A stretch of 64,000 nt of DNA, taken from an uncultured Schlesneria sp. (lineage in GTDB: Bacteria; Planctomycetota; Planctomycetia; Planctomycetales; Planctomycetaceae). Positions 9,183 through 18,074 of the stretch are shown piece by piece; the first letter of the stretch is position 1, and every line of letters begins with the position of its first letter. Both the position numbers and the translations under genes were made by a program. The DNA lies in assembly GCA_903858935.1 (NCBI GenBank), contig CAIOKO010000176.1, forward strand, positions 1 to 64,000, in the 5' to 3' direction. Below the pieces are notes generated by a model, which saw only the letters and a list, made by a program, of their open reading frames with translations, did not search any database and was not told the origin of the DNA.

Positions 9183-9665
9183 TCAGTCACGAGGTTCTTC
9201 GTTAGAGATTTCGTCGTTGATTTGATTGAAGTCGTGTTCTTGCGAATTGTCGGATCGATTTTTTGTTTCTGTCCGATAAGGTTGAAAAGCGGCCAGTCGG
9301 AACAATACGGAGACCCCCGTAAAAGTGATTAACGCAACGACAAAAGCGATACTGAATGTTGGAAGACGCGAAAACTGACTCGCTTCTGCTGCGCTCCCTG
9401 TCAGTCCAAAAAACGTGATCGCTGTCCCCAAAGCTCGAACAGAAACCATGACAGGCTTTGCACTTTGGCCATCAATCGGCAGCTGACCGACGTCCAGGCT
9501 CATTGGTACGCAGTCACGATCGCGATTGGCTTCTGAATTCAGTTCGCTTTTGGAATCGGTTTCTTCGTCCCATAAATCCGGGGTTTCACCAATTCCCAGA
9601 ACTGAAAGCATTGTCTGACAAACCAACAGCATCACGCCGAAAACTGTGCAGATGACGAAAAGCAT
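9183..9665 (-). CDS. Membrane protein with two or three spans, unknown
   Basis: The 160-residue protein has an N-terminal hydrophobic helix (about residues 3-24), an acidic polar loop (about 30-65), a weak helix around 75-95 and a clear span at about 105-125. It ends in a polar acidic tail. The arrangement resembles the membrane part of NfeD/YqiJ-like proteins that partner SPFH proteins, but no OB-fold domain follows, so this is only a resemblance. It converges with the DapA-family gene, with 16 bases between the stops. Confidence 0.6.
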   Translation of the reverse strand: MLFVICTVFGVMLLVCQTMLSVLGIGETPDLWDEETDSKSELNSEANRDRDCVPMSLDVGQLPIDGQSAKPVMVSVRALGTAITFFGLTGSAAEASQFSRLPTFSIAFVVALITFTGVSVLFRLAAFQPYRTETKNRSDNSQEHDFNQINDEISNEEPRD

Positions 9666-9770
9666 TTTGATCGTTTCGCCTTATTAATGAACCGGAGTCC
9701 TTCAATATCAAGGCGAACGCAAGAATTGCTTCGATGGATCAAATCTTGTGGGCAAAGTTGCCCCCTTAAG

Positions 9771-9926
9771 CGGTTTGCCGGGAGCTTCCGCACCATCAAC
9801 CCAACGAACTTTGGTGACACTGACAACTTCAAGTTCCTCAAGAGCCGCCTCAGGCGGTTTGACAGGAACTTACACTCCATGAGCCCAAGGGACTCCGGTG
9901 ACACTGAGAATGTCAATTTTCTCAAG
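9771..9926. repeat. Imperfect 84-bp tandem repeat, two units
   Basis: Two consecutive units begin with the same 'cggtttg' core at 9771 and 9855, an exact period of 84 bases. Shared blocks include 'ggtgacactga' and 'ctcaag'. The period is a multiple of three, and both strands stay open across it. On the minus strand it would encode a 28-residue repeat containing 'LSVSP..GLM..K'. It lies in the gap between a membrane protein gene and gpsA. I do not recognise the family. It could be a decayed interspersed repeat or a short repeat protein. Confidence 0.55.
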
Positions 9927-9981
9927 CGGGGTATCCACAAAATCAGTGCAATAACATACTTTGCGCTGGCTATCCTGAAGT

Positions 9982-10977
9982 TCATTCAGCCCGCAGGGGT
10001 CGTAGCATCAATGATCGTGTCGCGTCACTGGCAGATCGGTTTTCGTAGAGGACACGGTAAACTTCAGAAGTGATCGGCATTTCGATCCCTTCCTGTTCGC
10101 TGACATCAAAAACGCTTTTCGCCGTTGCAACGCCTTCTGCGACGGCATCCATGGTCGAAAGGATCTGGAGTAACGTTTCCCCTTTGCCAAGACGGACGCC
10201 GACTCCGCGATTTCGTCCATAAGGGCTGACGCAGGTCGTAATGAGATCGCCCATTCCTGCCAGTCCGGTGAACGTGCCTGGTTCGGCGCCAAATCGCTGG
10301 CCAAAGCGGGTCATTTCCACCAGTCCCCGCGTCATCAGCGAAGACTTCGCGTTATCGCCGTAGCCAAGACCGTCAGAAATCCCGGCTGCAATCGCAATCA
10401 CGTTCTTCAGCGCGGCGGCTAATTCGACGCCAATCAGATCGAGGTTCGTATAAACGCGGAAGCGATCCGTGTTGAACATTCGCTGGACTTGCCGGGCCAA
10501 ACCGAGGTCTCCGCTCGCCGCAACAACGGTTGCAGGCATGCGGCGCGAGATCTCTTCGGCGTGACTTGGCCCGCCGACGGCGACGACCGCGCGGCTGCCC
10601 AGGACTTCCGTGATGATTTCACTTGGTCGCATGAACGTTTCGTTCTCGATCCCTTTGATGACGCTGATCATCGGACGATTACGGTTCAAATACGGCCGCA
10701 TCTCGGTCAAACTGTTTCGCAAGAATTGAGTCGGGATCGCTGCCACGATGTATTCGCAGTCGCGTAGCGCGAGCTCAATATCGGCCGTAATGAAAATTCG
10801 TTCCGGCAAGGGAACGCCAGGTAATAATCGCTTGTTTTCGCGTGCCTGCTGGATCTGCTCGGCGTGGGCCGGGTTACGAGCCCACATGGAAACATGCTGG
10901 TCGTTGTGTTCGGCGAGCAGTATCGCACAAGCCGTTGCCATGGCTCCATTGCCGAGGACAGTGATTTTGGTCGTCAT
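9982..10977 (-). CDS. gpsA: Glycerol-3-phosphate dehydrogenase [NAD(P)+]
   Basis: GpsA reduces dihydroxyacetone phosphate to sn-glycerol 3-phosphate for phospholipid synthesis. The 331-residue protein has the GNGAMATA dinucleotide-binding motif at residues 8-15. The active-site Lys is in AALKNVIAIAAG, followed by GLGYGDNAKSSLMTRGL. The tail shows the conserved TCVSPYGRNRGVG and AEGVATA segments. Its ATG overlaps the TGA of the upstream surface-protein gene (ATGA, four bases), so the two are translationally coupled. This is an unusual partner for gpsA. Confidence 0.95.
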   Translation of the reverse strand: MTTKITVLGNGAMATACAILLAEHNDQHVSMWARNPAHAEQIQQARENKRLLPGVPLPERIFITADIELALRDCEYIVAAIPTQFLRNSLTEMRPYLNRNRPMISVIKGIENETFMRPSEIITEVLGSRAVVAVGGPSHAEEISRRMPATVVAASGDLGLARQVQRMFNTDRFRVYTNLDLIGVELAAALKNVIAIAAGISDGLGYGDNAKSSLMTRGLVEMTRFGQRFGAEPGTFTGLAGMGDLITTCVSPYGRNRGVGVRLGKGETLLQILSTMDAVAEGVATAKSVFDVSEQEGIEMPITSEVYRVLYENRSASDATRSLMLRPLRAE

Positions 10978-13900
10978 TCGAGGTTACCGTTGATGTAGAA
11001 GCCGCCCGTAAACGAATTGACGGGAGCTGAAAACAGTGACTGTGATGTTGGCGCGTTGTAAATCAAATTGTTCACGGTCCCTGTGAACTGGATCGTCGGT
11101 GCTACCGAGGTAAAGATGATTCCTTGATGTGTTGTCAGGTCGTTCGATAACAGATTGATCGTGTTTCCGTCAATTTGCATTCGGGAATTGGCGGCCACGT
11201 TATCAAACAACATCCCTGTCAGTCCGCCCGCCCCGTCCGTGATGATGTTCGAAGCAATGTAATCGGTGCTCGTCCCCGTGAGAGCAAATCGTTCGCCGAT
11301 GCCAGCGGCGCCATTGAAAGTAAACGTGTTCGTCGTCACGTTCAGAATCGATGTTCCCGCCGCGATAAATGATACGCCGGTCCCCTGGCTGTTTGCAAAG
11401 GTCGCTGTGTTTCCACTGACCTGAGCGGCCATCGAACCGGTGGCTGAAGTATCCTGGATCAGGAATCCTGTCATCCCAGCCCCTTGGGCAGAAACATTAT
11501 TGTTTGAGATCGTAATGCTCTCAGGACCGCTCCAATTCACGTTGACGACCGCAGCCCCTCCCTGATACCCGGTGATCGTATTGGAGTTGACTGTCGTGGC
11601 CAGTGAAGATCCTGACCCCGTGGAAAGTGTTTGAAACAGAATCGCCGTTCCGTTTGCATCCGAAATCGTATTGCCCGAGATTCGTGAGTTAAAGGTCCCA
11701 AGTGTATCTCCCTGGACACGAATTGTACCCCCGCCGGGCGCTCCGTTGCCGGTCAATTGAGAATTCGCCAGGATCATGGTTGCATCATCTAACGAGTCAA
11801 CTGCGTATCCTGTCGAACCCGTGATGCGTACGTCGTTTAAGACGATTTGACCGGACTTCGTCGATTGAACACCAACGGCGTTGTTCTTGAAGTCAACCCA
11901 CGAAATGTTCGTTTGCCCAAAGGAATTGACGATCAAACCGGTGCCGGTGTTCTGAATCGTACCACCGCTGGCGAGGTTTCCATTTCCTTGGACCGTGAAA
12001 TTGCCCTGACTTTGGACAAGGCTGATTCCGAAGGGACCGCCATTCACCGAGACGTTCTGCAGCGCCGCATTAATCGTTGTCCCTTGAACGTCGACCGCCG
12101 GAGCGTTCACCGTGTTGATCGTCCCCTTGTCAATCTGCAACAGTGAGTCACCGCGTGCATAAAGCCCTGTGGCGTTGGTCGTATTAAGTGTCATGTTATT
12201 GACAAATATCTCGCTGGTCCCGTTGACGAGAGAAATCGCGGGAAACGCAGACGACGAAGTGACATTGAGGTTGTTGATATTGATCAAAGCGTCGGAGGCG
12301 TTAACGGTGAATCCTTTCCCGTTCGGCGAATTGATCGTCGTGTAACCCGTGAAATTGTAAGTATTGTAAGTGGTTGTGGTTGTTCCATTCGTTGTTGAGG
12401 CTACTCCGGTGGTTCCCGAAATCGCCACGGCTGGACCGAACGTTTGCGAGGTATTCAAGGAGGCGACGGTGACATCGGTCCCGACGTTGGTCATATTCAG
12501 GCCCGCGCCACCGGTTGCTTTCACGGTCAGGTTGGCGAGTTCAATCGATCCCCCATTTGTATTCGACAATACAAAACCGTCACCCTGGGATGTTATCGTG
12601 GCTCCCAAGCCGTTGAATAAGAGATTCGCGTTTCCACCATCGACAACGATCCCGTCGCCTCCGGCAGAATTGACCTGGATATTGTCCATGTTGACGTTGC
12701 CAGATGAACCGGTCAGATGGATCGCATCCGCTCCAACTTGATTGAACGTCAGGTCGTGTAGATAAGCTCCAGAAACATTCGTTCCGATAATGCCATCGCC
12801 ACTCACGTGGTTAAATGTAAATCCTGACACTTCGTTGTTTGAAGCCAATGTAATGGCGTTACCGTTTGTCGCTTCAAATCGGGGGGTGAGTGTCGCGTTG
12901 CCTTGTTGTGACGCTTGCGACAGATGAGGCAGGAATGCCGTTCCGCCTCCTGCTAAAGGCAGTGCTCCCGAAGCGGTGTTACTTTCACCGATCAAGTGTT
13001 GGCCAGCAGACAAAGTGATGGACTCATTGAAGATCGAGCCGCTGCGAACGTAGATCACGTCTCCGCCCGATGCGATTGCAGCGCCAATCGAATTAAATGG
13101 ATGGGCGGTCGTGCCGTCACCAGTCTGTTGAACTTGAATGTTATAGCTGGTCACACTTTGGATCGGATTTGCAATTCCAATCGGATTCACAATTGAAATC
13201 GGATTTAATGGATTATATGGCTGGCCAACCTCATAGACCTGTTCAATCTGATATGGCTTACCCGTCGCCGGATTGATGGCGACTTTGTTGTTCGTGTCAA
13301 CCGTATCACGGCTAACAATCACGTTGTAGTTACGCTCGACAAAGCGGAATGGCGAAGGGGTCGGTTGCTTCCAGCCACTCGTTGGATTGTTGTTTCCGTA
13401 GGGAAGCTGAAGCGAGATCCCGGCCATGAGGTTGCTGCCGTACAGGGGGTCGTTCGTGTAAAGCAACTGAGCTGTCACACCATTATTGTAAACCCCTTCG
13501 ACTCGCATTTTGAAGCCGTCAACATTTCCTTTGGAACCACCTTCAAAGTGATAGCCGCCGACAAACCCGCGTACCCAATGTCGATCGCGAATCGGCAAAC
13601 TGTACCCAACTTCAAAATCGACGCCTCGAAGTGCAGTCCCCTGATTTACGGCGGTTCCGTAAAGAAGCTGATTGCCGACAATCTTCTCACCGCTGATCGA
13701 GTTCGAGTATGTTTGTGAATTCGTAATGGGCAGGTAAACGTTTGATCGCAGTTCATAACGGTCGATCAAGCCTTCAAAGCTCAGGCCAATCTGCTGGAAC
13801 AATTTCGATGTCGTATCATCTGCGTCATACCAGACGCTGGCACCCCCCCAGGCGTTCCAGTCTTCGCGAAGATGTCTGTATCCTAAACCGGCATTTCCAC

Positions 13901-14387
13901 CAAACCGTGAACGGGTCGACTCGAAACCACGGACGTCTGCAAACACAAAATGTTCGTCCGATAGCATATATGGCATGACTTCCAGCGGTACGATTGAATC
14001 GCTTCGGCCAAAAGTTTTGCCCGCCAGGAAGCTGGCTCGTCCGATGGCACCGAACCCATCGCTAATTTCCCGAGGGTCGTTCGGTGTTGTCATCGAAAAA
14101 AAGTTCTTGACTGTTGGAGGCGCCTTTCCCTTTTGTCGGGCTTTGGCTGCCCGGCGTTCTTCTTGACGTTTTTCCCGGGCGCGTTGGGTAAAAATATCGA
14201 CTTCCTCGCCAATCGCTTCCGGCGCTGGTGGGATGTCGTCGGATTGTCCCCGAACAACACTGATCCAGTCATCGGCTCGCGTTACACGGGGCGATACACC
14301 CCCGATGGCGATCATGAATGTCACCCACAAGCGAATCGCTGTTTGGCAAAAGTTCCAAACAGATGCTGATCGAGATCGAAGTAACAT
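10974..14387 (-). CDS. Inverse-autotransporter-like surface protein with beta-helix
   Basis: I start this 1137-residue protein at the ATG at 14387, which has AAGGA nine bases upstream and gives a signal peptide (about residues 1-38). Residues about 115-330 resemble the inverse-autotransporter beta-barrel domain (intimin/invasin type), with alternating aromatic strands such as 'GLGYRHLREDWNAWGG' and 'EVGYSLPIRDRHWVRGF'. After a linker, residues about 430-1120 form a right-handed parallel beta-helix with many short repeats (N-x-V-x-G-x-T patterns). The barrel should sit in the outer membrane with the helix outside. The stop overlaps the gpsA start. Confidence 0.8.
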   Translation of the reverse strand: MLLRSRSASVWNFCQTAIRLWVTFMIAIGGVSPRVTRADDWISVVRGQSDDIPPAPEAIGEEVDIFTQRAREKRQEERRAAKARQKGKAPPTVKNFFSMTTPNDPREISDGFGAIGRASFLAGKTFGRSDSIVPLEVMPYMLSDEHFVFADVRGFESTRSRFGGNAGLGYRHLREDWNAWGGASVWYDADDTTSKLFQQIGLSFEGLIDRYELRSNVYLPITNSQTYSNSISGEKIVGNQLLYGTAVNQGTALRGVDFEVGYSLPIRDRHWVRGFVGGYHFEGGSKGNVDGFKMRVEGVYNNGVTAQLLYTNDPLYGSNLMAGISLQLPYGNNNPTSGWKQPTPSPFRFVERNYNVIVSRDTVDTNNKVAINPATGKPYQIEQVYEVGQPYNPLNPISIVNPIGIANPIQSVTSYNIQVQQTGDGTTAHPFNSIGAAIASGGDVIYVRSGSIFNESITLSAGQHLIGESNTASGALPLAGGGTAFLPHLSQASQQGNATLTPRFEATNGNAITLASNNEVSGFTFNHVSGDGIIGTNVSGAYLHDLTFNQVGADAIHLTGSSGNVNMDNIQVNSAGGDGIVVDGGNANLLFNGLGATITSQGDGFVLSNTNGGSIELANLTVKATGGAGLNMTNVGTDVTVASLNTSQTFGPAVAISGTTGVASTTNGTTTTTYNTYNFTGYTTINSPNGKGFTVNASDALININNLNVTSSSAFPAISLVNGTSEIFVNNMTLNTTNATGLYARGDSLLQIDKGTINTVNAPAVDVQGTTINAALQNVSVNGGPFGISLVQSQGNFTVQGNGNLASGGTIQNTGTGLIVNSFGQTNISWVDFKNNAVGVQSTKSGQIVLNDVRITGSTGYAVDSLDDATMILANSQLTGNGAPGGGTIRVQGDTLGTFNSRISGNTISDANGTAILFQTLSTGSGSSLATTVNSNTITGYQGGAAVVNVNWSGPESITISNNNVSAQGAGMTGFLIQDTSATGSMAAQVSGNTATFANSQGTGVSFIAAGTSILNVTTNTFTFNGAAGIGERFALTGTSTDYIASNIITDGAGGLTGMLFDNVAANSRMQIDGNTINLLSNDLTTHQGIIFTSVAPTIQFTGTVNNLIYNAPTSQSLFSAPVNSFTGGFYINGNLE

Positions 14388-14905
14388 CAGGAAACGTCCT
14401 TTCCGCACGCGTCTTTCGCCGGTGCGAAACTGGTGCGCAAAGCCATACCGCATGACGGGATCGCGATGAAAACCTCAAAAGAGAGGTCGTCGCGAGACGC
14501 CATACAGATTCGGATTGGAATTGTGGAACGGGAAATTTACAGAGACAGAATCAGACAGGATCGGGAAGGGTATAAATGTAGAGAGCGAATCTGTCGAGAC
14601 CGACTTGATGACGCATGACCGACACCAGCGTAAAATTCAGGAAACTGGCGAAATTTGGGATTTGTTTTGCCCAAATTCTGCAGTTTCTGCCGGTTACGAA
14701 CTGGTCTGATGAAAAACCCGGAATGCTGGGGGAGAAAAGTGTGGCGCATTTACGGGCCGTAAAGCGTCCAAACTCAGGGTGCCACGGTTTTACCGTCTTC
14801 GGTGAGGCCATAGTCTTTGTGATTCGGTAACGTGTCCGGCGAGCACGGATTAACCGAAGTCGTTAACGCCGTGACACATATAATCACCTTGCGGGTACGA
14901 ACGGC
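14388..14905. other. Intergenic stretch, no gene recognised
   Basis: About 520 bases separate the surface-protein start from the end of the phosphodiesterase-like gene. Reading frames here are short, rich in Arg and without a convincing ribosome site. The segment close to 14388 must carry the promoter of the surface protein, but I could not fix its elements. Confidence 0.4.
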
Positions 14906-16291
14906 TCAGTCAAATTGCAGCCGCAGGGCAATGTCCTTGACCGCAGTCATGGGAATGTCATCCATATCGACGTGACGTTTTGAGCTGATGAAAACCGGTG
15001 ATTCGCGCGATTCATTGCCGGGAGTGGGCAGACGGCCGTGGCTTCCCTTCACCAGCGATGCATCCAGGCCGATCACGTCCATGTAATAGCGAAACCCGAG
15101 GAATTTCTGAGCTAATCTGCGGGCAATATGTAATTTGGGAAAGGAAAGCTTTGGGTCGATGAAAAGCTCCATCGGGTCGTAGCCCGGTTTTCGATGGATA
15201 TCGATCGTTCGAGCGTAGTCAGGAGCCACTCGGTCGTCTTCCCAGAAGTAATAAGTGAACCACGAATCGTTCGCCGCAACGACAACCAGTTCTCCCGATC
15301 GCTCATGGTCAAGACCAAACTGCCGTTGCTCCGCCCGGTCAAGAATCAAGTCAACACCTTCGGTCGTTTTAAGCAGTAGCTTGACGGCTTTAATATCGTC
15401 AGCGTTCTGGATATAGACGTGTGCCACCTGATGGTCAGCGACAGCGAACGCACGGGAGGCACCACAATCCAATGTCTCCCAACCGAGAGGTTCTCGCCTG
15501 ATGGTCAGATAACCGTGATGACGCAGAACGCGGTTAATGTGGACGGGGCGAGAAACCGGCGTAATCGCATACTCTGAAAGTACGATAATCTCGGCGCCGA
15601 TTTCACGCGCGGCGTCGATACATTTGCCTGCTTCAGCGTCAACCAGACGAATGTCGTCGGCTATTTTTGGATCGCTGGGGCCGAGTCGCTGTAAGCCGTA
15701 ATCAAGATGTGGCAAGTAAACGAGAGTCAGGCTCGGTCGATGTTGCCGCATGACTTCAATTGAGGCGTCCGCAATCCAGCGCGAACTCGTGATGTCAGCC
15801 CCCGGCCCCCAAAAACGGGTTAAGGGAAAGACCCCAAGTTTTCCTTGAAGTTCATCTCGCAAATTCGCGGGTTGGCTATACGAATCGAAGACTTTGCGGC
15901 CGTCGGCGGGGTAGCTGGGCCGTGGAGTCATTGACCAATCGACGCTGGCATACATGTTGTACCACCAGAACATTTTTGCGGTGGTATAGCTGGCGTCACG
16001 CCTCTTTCCTTCGTCGTAGATTCGCTTGCCTTTGACCAGCCGATTCGATTGACGCCATAGCCAGACCTCGGCCAGATCGCGAAAGTACCATCCGTTCGCG
16101 ACGATTCCATGCTCGCGCGGAAGAGTTCCCGTAAGTATCGTTGATTGAGCCGAACAGGTGACGGCTGGCAGAACCGTCCCCATCGGCCTGGCAAACCCCT
16201 CGTCCGCGAGACGCTTCAAATGAGGCGTGTTGGCCCCAATCATCTCGTGTGTCAGTCCCACGACATTCAGAAGCAAGAGTGGTCGAGTCAT
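14906..16291 (-). CDS. Alkaline phosphatase-superfamily phosphodiesterase-like enzyme
   Basis: This 461-residue protein matches the nucleotide pyrophosphatase/phosphodiesterase branch of the alkaline phosphatase superfamily. The nucleophile Thr lies in 'PAVTCSAQSTILTG', followed by 'REHGIVANGWYFRD'. The metal sites diverge from the textbook pattern: the first strand reads VVGLT where most members have an Asp before the Gly, and the 'SDHG' site is SEYAIT. These changes resemble a subfamily I recall from ebo (eustigmatophyte/cyanobacterial) gene clusters, but the other ebo genes are not here. The substrate is unknown. It lies 39 bases downstream of a secreted-protein gene on the same strand. 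Confidence 0.75.
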   Translation of the reverse strand: MTRPLLLLNVVGLTHEMIGANTPHLKRLADEGFARPMGTVLPAVTCSAQSTILTGTLPREHGIVANGWYFRDLAEVWLWRQSNRLVKGKRIYDEGKRRDASYTTAKMFWWYNMYASVDWSMTPRPSYPADGRKVFDSYSQPANLRDELQGKLGVFPLTRFWGPGADITSSRWIADASIEVMRQHRPSLTLVYLPHLDYGLQRLGPSDPKIADDIRLVDAEAGKCIDAAREIGAEIIVLSEYAITPVSRPVHINRVLRHHGYLTIRREPLGWETLDCGASRAFAVADHQVAHVYIQNADDIKAVKLLLKTTEGVDLILDRAEQRQFGLDHERSGELVVVAANDSWFTYYFWEDDRVAPDYARTIDIHRKPGYDPMELFIDPKLSFPKLHIARRLAQKFLGFRYYMDVIGLDASLVKGSHGRLPTPGNESRESPVFISSKRHVDMDDIPMTAVKDIALRLQFD

Positions 16292-16330
16292 ATCAAGTTA
16301 ACTGCCTGAATGTCGCAAATGCAAAAAGGG

Positions 16331-17830
16331 TCAACCGCGACTCGACTTTCGATGTCCGTCAGTCAACACGGTTGCGCCTTGCCATTCTGTTGCTTTACCA
16401 ACAGCAGTAACAAGTGAATGGACTTGTTTGCCAGCCGCGTTCACGGAAAGCACGTTGGACTCCGCAAGTCCCGATCGGCTGACGGACTCAATCTGGAATT
16501 GATAGGTTGTGCCGGCGGTCATGCCAACCACCTTAACGCTTGTCGTTCGTCCATTAACGGTCCCGAGCAGCACTCGGTTACCACTGCCGTCGACAGTGTA
16601 AATGTTATAAGCGTTCGCGCCAGATACCGCAGTCCAATTGAGTTGGACTGATGTTGCTGAGAGTATTTTCGCGGTCAGTGTTGGTCCGCTATTGGTGGTT
16701 GTTGACAGTGTGACCGTGACAACTTGCGAATCCGCTACGGATGTTGCATTGTAAGCTTCAACTTTGAACGAGTCTGTCGAGCCTGCCGCCAACCCCGTGA
16801 TTTGAACGGAAGTCGTCGTCGAACTGAGCGTTCCGATCAGCGTCGATTGAGTTCCATTGACTTGATAAATGCGGTAACCCTGAGCTCCCGAAGAAGTGTT
16901 CCACGACAAGAGTGCAGAAGTCGACGAGACCCCAGAGACGGTGACATTCTGTGGTGCCGTCAATGTTGTGGTCGTAGTGCTGCCGGGACTGATTACCTGA
17001 TCATTCTGGTTGACGACATCCTGTACAAGGTAGCCACTCCAGACGACGGTCTGGCGAGTCAAGTCGCCGATTTCTCCATTCTTTTGATCGTCATACCACC
17101 CCAAAGATTTGTAGTTGACGTTGGGGTCAGTCACTGCTTCTGCGACTTCGTGCGATGTGACTGCCGTTAATTCATCGAAGGCCGACGAGAAACCCTGTGA
17201 ACTGGGGGTCGGATTGACGCCACCGGGGTAAGGCAGAACGGCATAGTGAATGTCAGCGGCAGCGCCTGTGGCAGTCTTGCCACCAAAGGCCCCGTGATAT
17301 CCCAAAAATGAGTTAATGCTAGAGCTTGAGCCATCGTAAACAGCGACTCCGGGTTCGACATAAACCACGTACAGCCGATTAGCGTCCGGCGTTTGCAGTT
17401 GATGTGAGTTGATCATCGCCTGGATGTCACTTTGAATTGACGCGTCCGTGATTCCACTGGTCTTGCTGAGCGAGATATTGTCGATGGAACCGGCCGTCGA
17501 AGTGCCCCGACCAACCCCATACCCGGCGTTGGTCAGCATGTCCATATACTGGCCGGAGACTAACGTGTTGAGATAAGCGTCGAATTGTCCGGTCTGGGTC
17601 GTCAGAGATGATGTCGATTGCCAATCACTGCCGAGGTAAATAGCCTGTGACTCAACGTTTTGCAGGACTGCACCACCATGGAATGTCACGGTCAGCATTT
17701 GACGTGACTCAAGCATCTCTACTTGAGCAGGCGCTATGATCGATTGTGGAATCCGGCGAACTCGCCGCGACTCTGGTCGAGACAAAAGGCCACGCAAAAA
17801 TCGCCGATAGAAGGCTGTGACATTGCTCAT
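16331..17830 (-). CDS. Secreted protein, HExxE domain plus two fibronectin III domains
   Basis: This 499-residue protein has an N terminus with the LESRQML motif (residues 40-46), the LExRx(M/L)L signature found just before secreted planctomycete domains. Residues about 55-270 form a domain with SHEVAEAVTDP (HExxE at 227-231) and NGEIGDL (252-256). That pattern is shared with a group of secreted bacterial and fungal proteins and with EXORDIUM-like proteins, and it could bind metal. Two fibronectin type III domains follow (about 290-380 and 385-470). It is probably extracellular and carbohydrate- or protein-binding. A protease activity is possible but unproven. Confidence 0.75.
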   Translation of the reverse strand: MSNVTAFYRRFLRGLLSRPESRRVRRIPQSIIAPAQVEMLESRQMLTVTFHGGAVLQNVESQAIYLGSDWQSTSSLTTQTGQFDAYLNTLVSGQYMDMLTNAGYGVGRGTSTAGSIDNISLSKTSGITDASIQSDIQAMINSHQLQTPDANRLYVVYVEPGVAVYDGSSSSINSFLGYHGAFGGKTATGAAADIHYAVLPYPGGVNPTPSSQGFSSAFDELTAVTSHEVAEAVTDPNVNYKSLGWYDDQKNGEIGDLTRQTVVWSGYLVQDVVNQNDQVISPGSTTTTTLTAPQNVTVSGVSSTSALLSWNTSSGAQGYRIYQVNGTQSTLIGTLSSTTTSVQITGLAAGSTDSFKVEAYNATSVADSQVVTVTLSTTTNSGPTLTAKILSATSVQLNWTAVSGANAYNIYTVDGSGNRVLLGTVNGRTTSVKVVGMTAGTTYQFQIESVSRSGLAESNVLSVNAAGKQVHSLVTAVGKATEWQGATVLTDGHRKSSRG

Positions 17831-18074
17831 ATCAAATTCCTCTTCAATGGGTGTCGCGAGGAACCGACGAATTTCGAGGTCAGAATCGCCAAATTAACGC
17901 GAAGACGGACGTACGGTTAACTTCCGCCGTATCCGACTGATCATCAAAATCGTCAGGGACCTGACAACGGAATGAGATTTGGATGCGAAGCCCGCGTAAT
18001 CCATCGTAACAAGCGGACGTTTAAATGTCTCGCTTTAAATTGTTAATTATTGTTTAGAATCACACCGAAAGGAT

